Assembly (NCBI GenBank): GCA_902363675.1
Contig: CABJAV010000058.1
Location: 1 to 6,976, forward strand
DNA from: Lachnospiraceae bacterium
GTDB lineage: Bacteria > Bacillota > Clostridia > Lachnospirales > Lachnospiraceae
Reading direction: 5' to 3'
DNA: 6,976 nucleotides
Part shown: positions 1 to 5,161 of the stretch, piece by piece
How positions within the stretch are numbered: position 1 is the first letter of the stretch
Layout: each line of letters opens with the position of its first letter
Position numbers and translations under genes: made by a program
Notes under the pieces: model-generated
What the model was told of the DNA's origin: nothing
Seen by the model: the letters and a program-made list of their open reading frames with translations, nothing else
Database searches by the model: none

Positions 1-576
1 CTAAAGCCATTTCCATCAAAGAAGCTGCAGCTGATACCTTTGGTATTAAGATAGCACAGGATGCTTTCTCTTTCCAGTTAAAACAGCTCATTGACAGAAT
101 GAATTTTCTTGATAAGCAGATTGAAGCTCTTGATATTGAAATCATGAAATACTATGAGCAGTTTGATTGTTACTTACATACAATCCCGGGAATAGGCATA
201 ATTGGTGCTGCTACTATTCTTGCTGAAATCGGTGATATAAACAGATTTAAGAGTTCATCTGCCTTAGTTGCCTTTGCAGGTATTGATCCAACTGTACGAC
301 AATCCGGTGAATTTAGCAGCACTCATAATCACATGTCCAAACGGGGTTCACCTTACTTACGGCATGCCATTTTTCTCGCTGCAACTACCTGTTCTTTCCA
401 TAACAGTCCGTTGAATGCATATTACAAAAAGAAACGTGACCAAGGTAAACATCACTTAACTGCCACAGGAGCCGTGGCAAGAAAGCTTACCACCATAATT
501 TATGCCGTGTTACGGGATAGTAAACCTTATGAACCTAAGAAGTTCTGTTAAATGTCTGGTAGTGAGACTAGGATTT
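1..576 (+). mobile_element. IS110-family insertion sequence, right end only
   Basis: This is the distal part of an IS110-family element; its left end lies before the window. The evidence is the transposase frame, open from the first bases, followed by only a few tens of bases before minus-strand coding sequence starts. A long left end and a very short right end suit the IS110 subgroup, in which the bridge RNA is encoded upstream of the transposase. The IS1111 subgroup has a longer downstream non-coding end. The exact right boundary is not visible, because these elements usually lack terminal inverted repeats and obvious target duplications; it probably lies between 552 and about 600. Confidence 0.6.
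3..551 (+). CDS. IS110-family transposase, C-terminal part (Transposase_20 domain)
   Basis: The reading frame is open from base 3 to a TAA at 549-551, so the gene begins before the window and the ATG at 99 is internal. About 182 residues are visible. They begin with a helical, coiled-coil-like stretch (QLKQLIDRMNFLDKQIEALD) and continue into the IS116/IS110/IS902 C-terminal domain. Family hallmarks include the helix-hairpin-helix-like YLHTIPGIGIIGAATILAEIG, then RFKSSSALVAFAGIDP, QSGEF and SKRGSPYLRHAIFLAA. IS110 transposases join an N-terminal RuvC-like DEDD domain (not in the window) to this domain, which supplies the catalytic serine. The serine in QSGE or in RGSP is a candidate, but I cannot assign it with certainty. 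The protein acts with a bridge RNA in cut-out-paste-in recombination. The visible frame is uninterrupted and ends at a natural-looking C-terminus, so the element may be active if its left part is intact. Confidence 0.93.
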   Translation, partial: KAISIKEAAADTFGIKIAQDAFSFQLKQLIDRMNFLDKQIEALDIEIMKYYEQFDCYLHTIPGIGIIGAATILAEIGDINRFKSSSALVAFAGIDPTVRQSGEFSSTHNHMSKRGSPYLRHAIFLAATTCSFHNSPLNAYYKKKRDQGKHHLTATGAVARKLTTIIYAVLRDSKPYEPKKFC

Positions 577-946
577 AAGCCTGCCCGTGGGGAGGCTTAG
601 TTGTGATGCAATCTTTTACAAAATCTTCATAAGATGAATATAATTGAAAAATTGCCATATTCTTTGATTCTAGTGCTCTTTCTGAACTCCAATAAATAAT
701 TGAAATTCCATTATTCTGATAATATAGACATAAATAATCATCATCTAAAATAGCAAACGGAATGACATCATAATCAAATAAATTTTCCTGTTCTTTATAT
801 ACTTCTAACATTTCGTCCATCGGAATAACTACAAAGTTTTCCATTACACCATCAATTAATATATCCAGTGTCCTTTGGGTTGCAATGATTGATTTTATTT
901 CTTTAGGAATAATTCTATTCAGAGCTATTTCAATTGCATATTTCAT
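575..946 (-). CDS. Putative immunity protein of orphan unit C, SUKH (SMI1/KNR4)-like
   Basis: A 123-residue acidic protein without signal peptide or membrane segment. The start is taken as the ATG at 946-944, because a perfect GGAGG (959-955) lies 8 nt upstream. The longer TTG start at 961 would sit on that ribosome binding site. Residues 62-76 (IPFAILDDDYLCLYY), IYWSSE (84-89) and SYEDFV (105-110) match the second half of the SUKH fold: a hydrophobic 'ipfa..ddd.lcl' strand, a strand with acidic end, and a closing 'sFeeFl' helix. SUKH proteins neutralise many nuclease toxins by direct binding. The gene begins 1 nt after the stop of the preceding toxin domain (TGA-A-ATG), as expected for a toxin/immunity pair. 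The last residues (about KPPHGQA) are encoded by the palindrome at the insertion-sequence junction, so the native C-terminus may have been replaced. SUKH membership is inferred from pattern; the immunity role rests mainly on position. Confidence 0.7.
   Translation of the reverse strand: MKYAIEIALNRIIPKEIKSIIATQRTLDILIDGVMENFVVIPMDEMLEVYKEQENLFDYDVIPFAILDDDYLCLYYQNNGISIIYWSSERALESKNMAIFQLYSSYEDFVKDCITTKPPHGQA
577..598. repeat. GC-rich palindrome at the insertion-sequence/immunity-gene junction
   Basis: AAGCCT-g-CCC-gt-GGG-g-AGGCTT forms a hairpin with ten or so base pairs, one G/G mismatch and a 2-nt loop. It covers the last codons of the minus-strand immunity gene, whose TAA starts inside the stem. 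It resembles the stem of a Rho-independent terminator, but no T-run follows on either strand. It may be the target palindrome of the IS110 element, a terminator whose U-tract was displaced by insertion, or a structure in the element's right end. Confidence 0.55.
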
Positions 947-947
947 T

Positions 948-1472
948 TCAATTACCTCCAACCAACGGAAATTGGCTCATTCTAATGGTCTTCTTACCTT
1001 GCGTATTTAATGGAATAAACACTCTGTGTGTACCAGTTGGTGTATCACTCGTACTAATATTAAAAGGGTACTCTTTCTTGTATATCATTACATTTTGATC
1101 TTTATTATAAATTACTTCATCCGGCTTCATAATAGTATCTTCACACAATTTTCCAACATTAACATCCTTTCCATATTGAGTTTTTTTAGGTGTAGATACA
1201 GTATCAGGATCATACATGTGTTTTCGTGAATGAATTGAAATGTAATCCGAAGCATCCAATCCCCCATTTTCTTTAAAAAACTCTGTATTTTCTATTGACT
1301 TCCCATAGCTGGTCTGGTATCCTCCAGAGAATATACCTTTTCCTTTTCCAACAATAGTTGCTCCACTTTCAAAAATCTCAGGAAATACAATTTTTTGATT
1401 ACTTGTTAGCGGTGCTGTCAATGATGATTTATATTCATTTATTACAACATTTCCATTTGCATCTATTGTCAT
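948..1472 (-). CDS. Orphan toxin C-terminal domain, headless nuclease-like cassette
   Basis: This 174-residue open frame looks like a warhead without its delivery head. The frame stays open upstream only to a TGA near 1505, and the ATG at 1472 has no convincing Shine-Dalgarno, so it is probably a displaced, silent cassette. The first part (DANGNVVINEYKSS, residues 4-17) carries an E-x-K (13-15) and is followed by TAPLTSNQK (19-27) and VGKGKGIFSGG (41-51). That pattern resembles PD-(D/E)xK-like modules near the C-terminus of Rhs/FHA/CDI-type toxins; the preceding acidic residue of the motif would lie at or beyond the truncation. The second part has KH (84-85), KTQYG (97-101), STSDTPTG (140-147), HRVF (149-152) and SQFP (166-169). 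A conserved His, Ser/Thr/Arg and a terminal 'FP' strand recall the Barnase-EndoU-ColicinE5/D-RelE (BECR) group of RNases. Fold assignments are inference. The stop is 1 nt from the immunity start. Confidence 0.65.
   Translation of the reverse strand: MTIDANGNVVINEYKSSLTAPLTSNQKIVFPEIFESGATIVGKGKGIFSGGYQTSYGKSIENTEFFKENGGLDASDYISIHSRKHMYDPDTVSTPKKTQYGKDVNVGKLCEDTIMKPDEVIYNKDQNVMIYKKEYPFNISTSDTPTGTHRVFIPLNTQGKKTIRMSQFPLVGGN
955..959 (-). promoter_or_regulatory. Ribosome binding site deciding the unit C immunity start
   Basis: GGAGG on the minus strand, 8 nt before ATG 946 and inside the last codons of the upstream toxin domain. It rules against the TTG at 961 as start and suggests translational coupling. 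Confidence 0.75.
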
Positions 1473-1553
1473 TACTTCATAAGTGCAGGACGAAAGAAGT
1501 TTTCAATCATGTATGGAGAATTGTGTTAACGTGTCATTATGCGATGACATAAT

Positions 1554-2126
1554 TTAATCAATTATTACTTCTTCTTGATGCATTCCTGCATACTTGTCTA
1601 TTTCTTTTTGCCAATTGTCTATTTTTATTTGTGTTATCTTATCACCTTTTCCTGCTTCAATTAAACATTTTTTACGTTCTTCTATTGAACGTATATGTCC
1701 AATTTTTTCACTTTTACATATAGAGACAAATTCCTTGAAATTTGGTGCTATTATAATTTCATTTTGAGGATTATCATGATAAATGAAGCTAATTTCTCCA
1801 TTTTTCTCTTCTGATACTCTTATTACAAAATAATCTCCAAATGAATTAGTTGCTATCGGAAGTCTGAATTTTGATATTAATTCTTCTCCTAATCCTCCAT
1901 CTAAAACAAACCTCAAATCTGAATATTGATTTTCTTCTGTAAACCCGTAAAATCTTCTTATATCTGTTTTCACTTTACCTCTGCTAAGTTTTGTCTTTGG
2001 TGTTTCTCCACCATTATATTTCATCAAAAAGTCTTTGTAATCATGACACAATACAATATCATATTTTTTTTCCAATTCACTTATTTTTTCAAATGTACTA
2101 TCTTCAACATATTTTGATATTAACAT
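1554..2126 (-). CDS. SMI1/KNR4 (SUKH) family immunity protein of unit B
   Basis: A 190-residue soluble protein with a clear SUKH domain over about residues 10-135. It shows an N-terminal 'fEkkY.I.L..dYkdFL.kYNGG' block (YNGG at 37-40), then ETPKT, RRFYG (57-61), LPIATNSFGDYF (89-100), ISFIYHDNP (112-120) and an 'apnFkeFv' closing helix. A charged helical tail of about 50 residues follows. SUKH proteins act in the cytoplasm as antidotes to secreted nuclease toxins, and pairing with HNH/ENDO VII-fold toxins is an established association, matching the LHH-type domain encoded just upstream. The start is supported by AGGAG 8 nt before the ATG. The gene follows the toxin stop by 11 nt, so the two are co-transcribed. 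It appears intact although its toxin is frameshifted, so it could still protect the cell. No terminator with a T-run is visible downstream. Confidence 0.9.
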   Translation of the reverse strand: MLISKYVEDSTFEKISELEKKYDIVLCHDYKDFLMKYNGGETPKTKLSRGKVKTDIRRFYGFTEENQYSDLRFVLDGGLGEELISKFRLPIATNSFGDYFVIRVSEEKNGEISFIYHDNPQNEIIIAPNFKEFVSICKSEKIGHIRSIEERKKCLIEAGKGDKITQIKIDNWQKEIDKYAGMHQEEVIID

Positions 2127-2137
2127 AATTTCGTCTC

Positions 2138-3190
2138 CTACTTATTGTAATAATTTCCACCATAATGTGTGAAAATTCTATGAATTTCTTCTTCTATCAA
2201 TTGCATTTTACCATTTTCATAATCATGATGTAAAACGTAACCGTCTGGAATTTCATCATATCCTTCACTTCTAAGGAATTCCAATGCTGCTTTTTTATCC
2301 AGCTCTCTATCACCTGTAAATTTGCCAATACTGAACTCTGCAATATCCTCATCTGGAAACATATATTGTTTCGGAAATTTAACTTGCTGGTTAATATATG
2401 GAACAGTATCACCTTTTGCTGATGTATATTTCCAAATTTGAGAACCATCATCTAATGTTTCTATCTCTAATGTTCCACCTTTTTCAAACCAGTTTTTAGG
2501 TATTGGAGAACCTTTTGGTTTATTTCCTTTCAAAAATTTTGTGACTTTTCCTTTATAAGCATCCTTCATATCATCCCAATTACTAAATTTATTAGAAGAA
2601 CTACCACTCTCACCAACCTTCCCGGCTGTTTTTCCTGCTTTCCCAGCATCTTCCGCTGCACTCTCGGCCCCCTTGGCGGCTTCCTCGAGCCCTTTTCCGG
2701 CTTTCCCGGCATCTTCCGCTGCATTCCCGGCTCCCTTGGCCGCTCCCTCGGCTATGTCTGCCACATTATCGGCGGTCTTTCCGGTCTTGGCTACATTCTT
2801 GATCTTATCCAGTCCCTTGTCTGCAAGTAGTGCTGTCACAACTTCCGTCACTATATATCCGGACGAGTACGCAACTCCCTTTTCATCTGCTGTGTCACAT
2901 ATTGACTGCCCGATTCCTCCAATGGTATTTACCGGATCTTTGAGCAGTGGCTCGTACTTTTGTTTTATCTTTTCTACTTCCTGATCCAATGTCTCCGGAA
3001 CATGCCCCAGCGTCATCCGTGAACACTCACTATGCACATACAGAAATCCCAAATCCACCACTAGCGTCAGAAGACCCTTAACGGTTCCTACGAGGCTATC
3101 CCCTATGCCTGCCAGAAAATCCCTGATTGCGTTTCCTACGTCACTGAACTTGTCTCCCATTGAGCTCCATTCACTGTAATAGGCCGACAT
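2138..3190 (-). CDS. Unit B toxin, C-terminal fragment with LHH-type HNH/ENDO VII nuclease domain
   Basis: This 350-residue frame starts at the internal methionine of MSAYYSEWSSMGDKF, equivalent to residue 216 of the unit A toxin. No real Shine-Dalgarno precedes it, so independent translation is doubtful. Up to about residue 196 it matches unit A: a hydrophobic stretch (GLLTLVVDLGFLYV), the QKYEPLLKDPVNTIG region, then an Ala/Gly/Lys-rich linker with repeated AAEDAGKAGK-like units ending in GKVGESG. From there the sequence is unrelated to unit A. The C-terminus holds DGYVLHHDYENGKMQLI, then EIHRIFTHYGG: His 321-322, His 337, His 342 and GG 344-345. This is the signature of the HNH/ENDO VII nucleases with a conserved LHH (relatives of WHH), predicted metal-dependent DNases common as polymorphic toxin warheads. 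The neighbouring SUKH gene fits as its antidote. Confidence 0.8.
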   Translation of the reverse strand: MSAYYSEWSSMGDKFSDVGNAIRDFLAGIGDSLVGTVKGLLTLVVDLGFLYVHSECSRMTLGHVPETLDQEVEKIKQKYEPLLKDPVNTIGGIGQSICDTADEKGVAYSSGYIVTEVVTALLADKGLDKIKNVAKTGKTADNVADIAEGAAKGAGNAAEDAGKAGKGLEEAAKGAESAAEDAGKAGKTAGKVGESGSSSNKFSNWDDMKDAYKGKVTKFLKGNKPKGSPIPKNWFEKGGTLEIETLDDGSQIWKYTSAKGDTVPYINQQVKFPKQYMFPDEDIAEFSIGKFTGDRELDKKAALEFLRSEGYDEIPDGYVLHHDYENGKMQLIEEEIHRIFTHYGGNYYNK

Positions 3191-3750
3191 CTTGCTTTTA
3201 TATGAATCATCTGTGTTTTCAAACGGAATCCCTGCAGCTTTTCATAATTTCTCTGTCTGCGTGCACTTTCTGCATCTTCTTCCTGTTGCTGGGCAGATTT
3301 TTTCGCTTCATTTTCTTCGTCGCTGCTAAATGGATTGGGAATAAACAGCCGCTTGTAGGTTGCCGGTGTGCTTCCGGTATCCTGCACAATCAAGTCAAAA
3401 CTGGTAGCCTCTCCCTCTATCTGCTTATAATTCCACCAGATGTCGTTTCTGTCCACACGCATCATCGCGGTTTCATTTTCCGGCGCAATATAGTCTGTCA
3501 TATCAGAAATATAACTGTCAATCATCTCTTTGATGACGCCCAGCCGGTACTTCAGTATCTTTTCATTTTCCCATACATTTGTCTCCCACTGTTCACTCAG
3601 CTTGTTATAGGCATCACTGTCCTGGTCTTTGATGGTCTGTTCAAATTTTCTTGCCGCCAGTCCCACAGCTTCCATCGCGTCTATGTAACTTTGAACCTTT
3701 CGGGAAATTGCATCTAAATGACTCATATTTAATTTTAAGTCTCGTTTCAT
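3136..3750 (-). CDS. Unit B toxin, N-terminal fragment (delivery head) with out-of-frame tail
   Basis: Residues 1-175 or so are almost identical to the head of the unit A toxin (start MKRDLKLNMSHLDAISRK), with changes such as L for W in SFD(L/W)IVQD and P for L in GST(P/L)AT. After EKLQGFR the frame is shifted by the 85-bp deletion. The last 29 residues or so (to 204) are nonsense, overlapping the start of the next frame. The head is predicted mostly helical, has no signal peptide, and includes a charged coiled-coil stretch (SSDEENEAKKSAQQQEEDAE). A truncated head without a warhead would be non-toxic; whether it is stable or could compete for the secretion machinery is unknown. Upstream, AAGGA is the best ribosome binding site, about 11 nt from the ATG. 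Confidence 0.6.
   Translation of the reverse strand: MKRDLKLNMSHLDAISRKVQSYIDAMEAVGLAARKFEQTIKDQDSDAYNKLSEQWETNVWENEKILKYRLGVIKEMIDSYISDMTDYIAPENETAMMRVDRNDIWWNYKQIEGEATSFDLIVQDTGSTPATYKRLFIPNPFSSDEENEAKKSAQQQEEDAESARRQRNYEKLQGFRLKTQMIHIKARCRPITVNGAQWETSSVT
3223..3230. repeat. Deletion scar: single ACGGAATC left in unit B
   Basis: Unit B keeps one copy of the 8-bp word that unit A has twice, 85 bp apart (6066-6073 and 6151-6158). Everything between the two copies, plus one copy, is missing here. This is the classic footprint of slipped-strand or short-homology deletion, and it causes the frameshift of the unit B toxin. Confidence 0.85.
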
Positions 3751-3775
3751 TGTGTGTCATTTTCCTTGTATTTAA

Positions 3776-3797
3776 AAATATTTCTTTTTAAATATTT
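3776..3797. promoter_or_regulatory. Twin AAATATTT palindromes upstream of the unit B toxin
   Basis: Two identical 8-bp palindromes (3776-3783 and 3790-3797) lie 14 bp apart, about 26-47 bp before the toxin start and downstream of the candidate promoter. The same pair occurs before unit A at 6704-6711 and 6718-6725. The position would suit an operator or a 5' UTR structure, but AT-rich DNA gives such words easily. Confidence 0.3.
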
Positions 3798-3817
3798 ACA
3801 CACTCCCCTATTTTCTT

Positions 3818-3844
3818 ACTATAAAATACATCTGCATTTATCAA
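3818..3844 (-). promoter_or_regulatory. Candidate sigma-A-type promoter of unit B
   Basis: On the minus strand TTGATA (3844-3839) is followed, after a short 15-bp spacer, by TATAGT (3823-3818), about 70 bases before the toxin start. The same elements occur upstream of unit A. The short spacer keeps the call tentative. Confidence 0.3.
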
Positions 3845-3981
3845 AACTAAACAACTCATTGAAAATACATTCCTAAAAAAATAGTTATCTCCAAGTTTTT
3901 GTATAAAACTTTTAAAATTTTTTGTGAGCATGACAAAATTACCATTTTTGTACTTCACCACGCCATCTTTTCCTCTTTACT

Positions 3982-4498
3982 TTATGCTAACTGATACCAT
4001 TCATCTAAAACATCATAACCACAGAAATCTGCTGTTAAACCGCATCAAATATCATAGAAGATCAGGATTTACAGAAAAAATTTCACACCGTCCAAATGGA
4101 TATCCTTCTTATACCACCACAATATGAAAAAAAATAACATAAAACCTCGTACCGAAATAATAATGCAGGATTGGATGCTTCTTACGTAAAATCAGATAAT
4201 ATAAGGTTTTCAAGCACATATCAAAACATCAGTTCTGTGGAACACCTATATTTCTCCATTAGCGGAAATGCCGACACTGTATGGCTTTCCAGCATAGTCT
4301 GAAGACTTTGTCCGACACTTTGGTCTGAGTACAGATTACCGCTTTTTCGACCAACTATTATATCCATGGTACCGTCTTTTAGGTATATTTTTCTATATTA
4401 TCATACAAAAACGCATTATTGTTTGCATCAATTTCTGCTTCTGGCATGTGGTACTCTGTACTTATGATATCGAATATACCATTTACATAATATCTCAC
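3982..4498 (-). pseudogene. Probable decayed gene, shards in several frames
   Basis: Several short minus-strand stretches look protein-like but are broken by stops and frame changes. They are 4498-4379 (starting VRYYVNGIFDIIS and holding PEAEIDANNNAFLYDNIEK); 4385-4221 in another frame (YLKDGTMDIIVGRKSGN, then LYSDQSVGQSLQTMLE); 4102-4052 (YPFGRCEIFSVNPDLL); and 4044-3982 (CGLTADFCGYDVLDEWYQLA, then stop). The first two join smoothly if one frameshift near 4385 is corrected. Amino-acid composition, with many D, E, N and Y, resembles the small cytosolic proteins of such loci, so a former immunity or accessory gene is possible. I do not recognise a family. The last shard is also present in the copy upstream of unit A (ending near 6911), so at least part of the decay predates the duplication. 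Confidence 0.35.
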
Positions 4499-4500
4499 TC

Positions 4501-4552
4501 AAAATGAAAAAGAGGTAATATCTGTGTACTATTAACACAGTAATCACCTCTT
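4501..4552 (-). terminator. Rho-independent terminator closing unit A
   Basis: On the minus strand AAGAGGT (4552-4546) pairs with ACCTCTT (4516-4510), and an inner CTGTGT (4540-4535) pairs with ACACAG (4527-4522), around a 7-nt loop. A T-rich run (TTTTTCATTTT) follows. It lies about 16 nt after the immunity stop, so the unit A toxin and immunity genes form a two-gene operon insulated from unit B. Confidence 0.85.
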
Positions 4553-4567
4553 ATTTGTAGAACATTT

Positions 4568-5161
4568 TTAATTACTAAGGTCTATATCAATGTGCTTCTT
4601 TCTTAACATCTCGTAATCATCTAATTTAATTAATTCATAATTTATTAAATTAGAATCATAAGTGTCTTTTTCAAAGTCAAACAAAGCATCTACATAAATC
4701 CAGATATCTATATTGTGGGAATTATTCAAAAGTGTGTTATAGTCACCTTGAAACTCAAAAACAACCTCCTTACCAATTGCACAAAGCGTAAATTTATTAA
4801 CTATTCTTTGTTTCACAAATGTAATAAACGCTTTAATCAACTGATAATAATCACTTACAGATTCATATTTTTCCAGATTAAACCAAATAGTGTAGCAAAA
4901 CTTGTCTTCAACTTTTTCAATATTCAATCCTACATAACCTTCATTGGCTTTTTCTGTAATACACACAATTTTAGTATTAATCATGTTGTTTAAATCCTCT
5001 TTTGAATTAACAACATAAGAATTCTCATATTCCCAATTATCCATTACTTCAATAACCCTACTACTATAGTCTATTTCAGCTTGTTTATGGATAAACGAAA
5101 ATAGAATTTCATAACTTAGTACATCCTCACATATCAAATTAATTTCTATTACTTCGGCCAT
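4568..5161 (-). CDS. Putative immunity protein of unit A, family not recognised
   Basis: A 197-residue, acidic, soluble-looking protein with no signal peptide or membrane helix. I do not recognise a family, and the usual SUKH landmarks (NGG, FYG, 'iplaid.fGd') are absent. It alternates beta-like strands (IEINLICEDVLSYEILFSFI; FCYTIWFNLEKY; TLCAIGKEVVFEFQGDY; IDIWIYVDALFDF) with a helix around YYQLIKAFITFVKQRI. The tail is charged (KLDDYEMLRKKHIDIDL). The immunity role comes from position: its ATG (5161) lies inside the last codons of the toxin gene, overlapping by 13 nt in another frame, and an AAGGAGG sits 7 nt upstream. That arrangement favours coupled synthesis of toxin and antidote. Its GC content is clearly lower than that of the toxin head, matching the swapped warhead with which it presumably travelled. 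Confidence 0.7.
   Translation of the reverse strand: MAEVIEINLICEDVLSYEILFSFIHKQAEIDYSSRVIEVMDNWEYENSYVVNSKEDLNNMINTKIVCITEKANEGYVGLNIEKVEDKFCYTIWFNLEKYESVSDYYQLIKAFITFVKQRIVNKFTLCAIGKEVVFEFQGDYNTLLNNSHNIDIWIYVDALFDFEKDTYDSNLINYELIKLDDYEMLRKKHIDIDLSN

Larger units (their letters stand above)
2138..3750 (-). pseudogene. Unit B polymorphic toxin gene, frameshifted by an 85-bp deletion
   Basis: This is a full-length paralogue of the intact unit A toxin gene (5149-6678), split into two overlapping frames, 3750-3136 and 3190-2138. Alignment with unit A shows that 85 bp are missing. In unit A an ACGGAATC at 6066-6073 recurs at 6151-6158; in unit B there is a single ACGGAATC (3223-3230) at the matching point. 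Because 85 is not a multiple of three, the frame is lost after about residue 175. The lost segment would encode roughly 28 residues of the head (QLDTSIRKKLSDSVDEIKKI region). With those 28 residues restored, the protein would be about 565 residues, ending in an HNH nuclease domain instead of the unit A warhead. No full-length toxin can be made unless frameshifting or recombination with unit A restores the frame. Confidence 0.85.
2604..4047. repeat. Long direct repeat, copy B (toxin head plus upstream region)
   Basis: This stretch is nearly identical to 5447-6976. It begins abruptly at the codons for GKVGESG, covers the linker, the head and the start codon, and runs at least 297 bases upstream of the gene. 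Relative to copy A it lacks 85 bp in the coding part and one C in a C-run near 3806-3809. Its far end cannot be set because copy A runs off the window. The offset between copies is about 2.93 kb. Confidence 0.9.
3751..4567. other. AT-rich intergenic region between units A and B
   Basis: This 817-base stretch has no intact gene. From right to left it holds the short tail after the unit A immunity gene and its terminator (4501-4552), then gene-like shards on the minus strand (about 3982-4498). Next comes the part shared with the DNA upstream of unit A (up to at least 4047), which includes a candidate promoter (3818-3844) and two AAATATTT palindromes (3776-3797) just before the unit B toxin. I see no tRNA, CRISPR array or further insertion sequence here. 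Confidence 0.7.

Noticed and set aside
947..961. TTG start for the unit C immunity gene, giving a five-residue N-terminal extension
   Set aside because: A perfect GGAGG lies within these codons, 8 nt before the ATG at 946, so the extension would overlay its own ribosome binding site.
1532..1549. TGTCAT/ATGACA inverted repeat with a 6-nt loop after the SUKH gene as a terminator
   Set aside because: The stem is only 6 bp and AT-rich, with no T-run following on the minus strand. It could equally be chance.
2673..2984. Plus-strand Ala/Ser/Pro-rich open frame
   Set aside because: It is the antisense of the Ala/Gly/Lys linker of the toxin. Its composition is a by-product, and a matching frame occurs opposite the unit A linker.
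3136..3190. Programmed frameshifting as a way to make full-length unit B toxin
   Set aside because: The frame change coincides exactly with a deletion between direct repeats. I see no slippery heptamer with downstream structure, and the lost codons would still be missing.
3160..3717. Plus-strand frame of 185 codons (and its unit A counterpart 6214-6660)
   Set aside because: Antisense to the conserved toxin head; it has no ribosome binding site and is Cys/His/Phe-rich like typical shadow frames.
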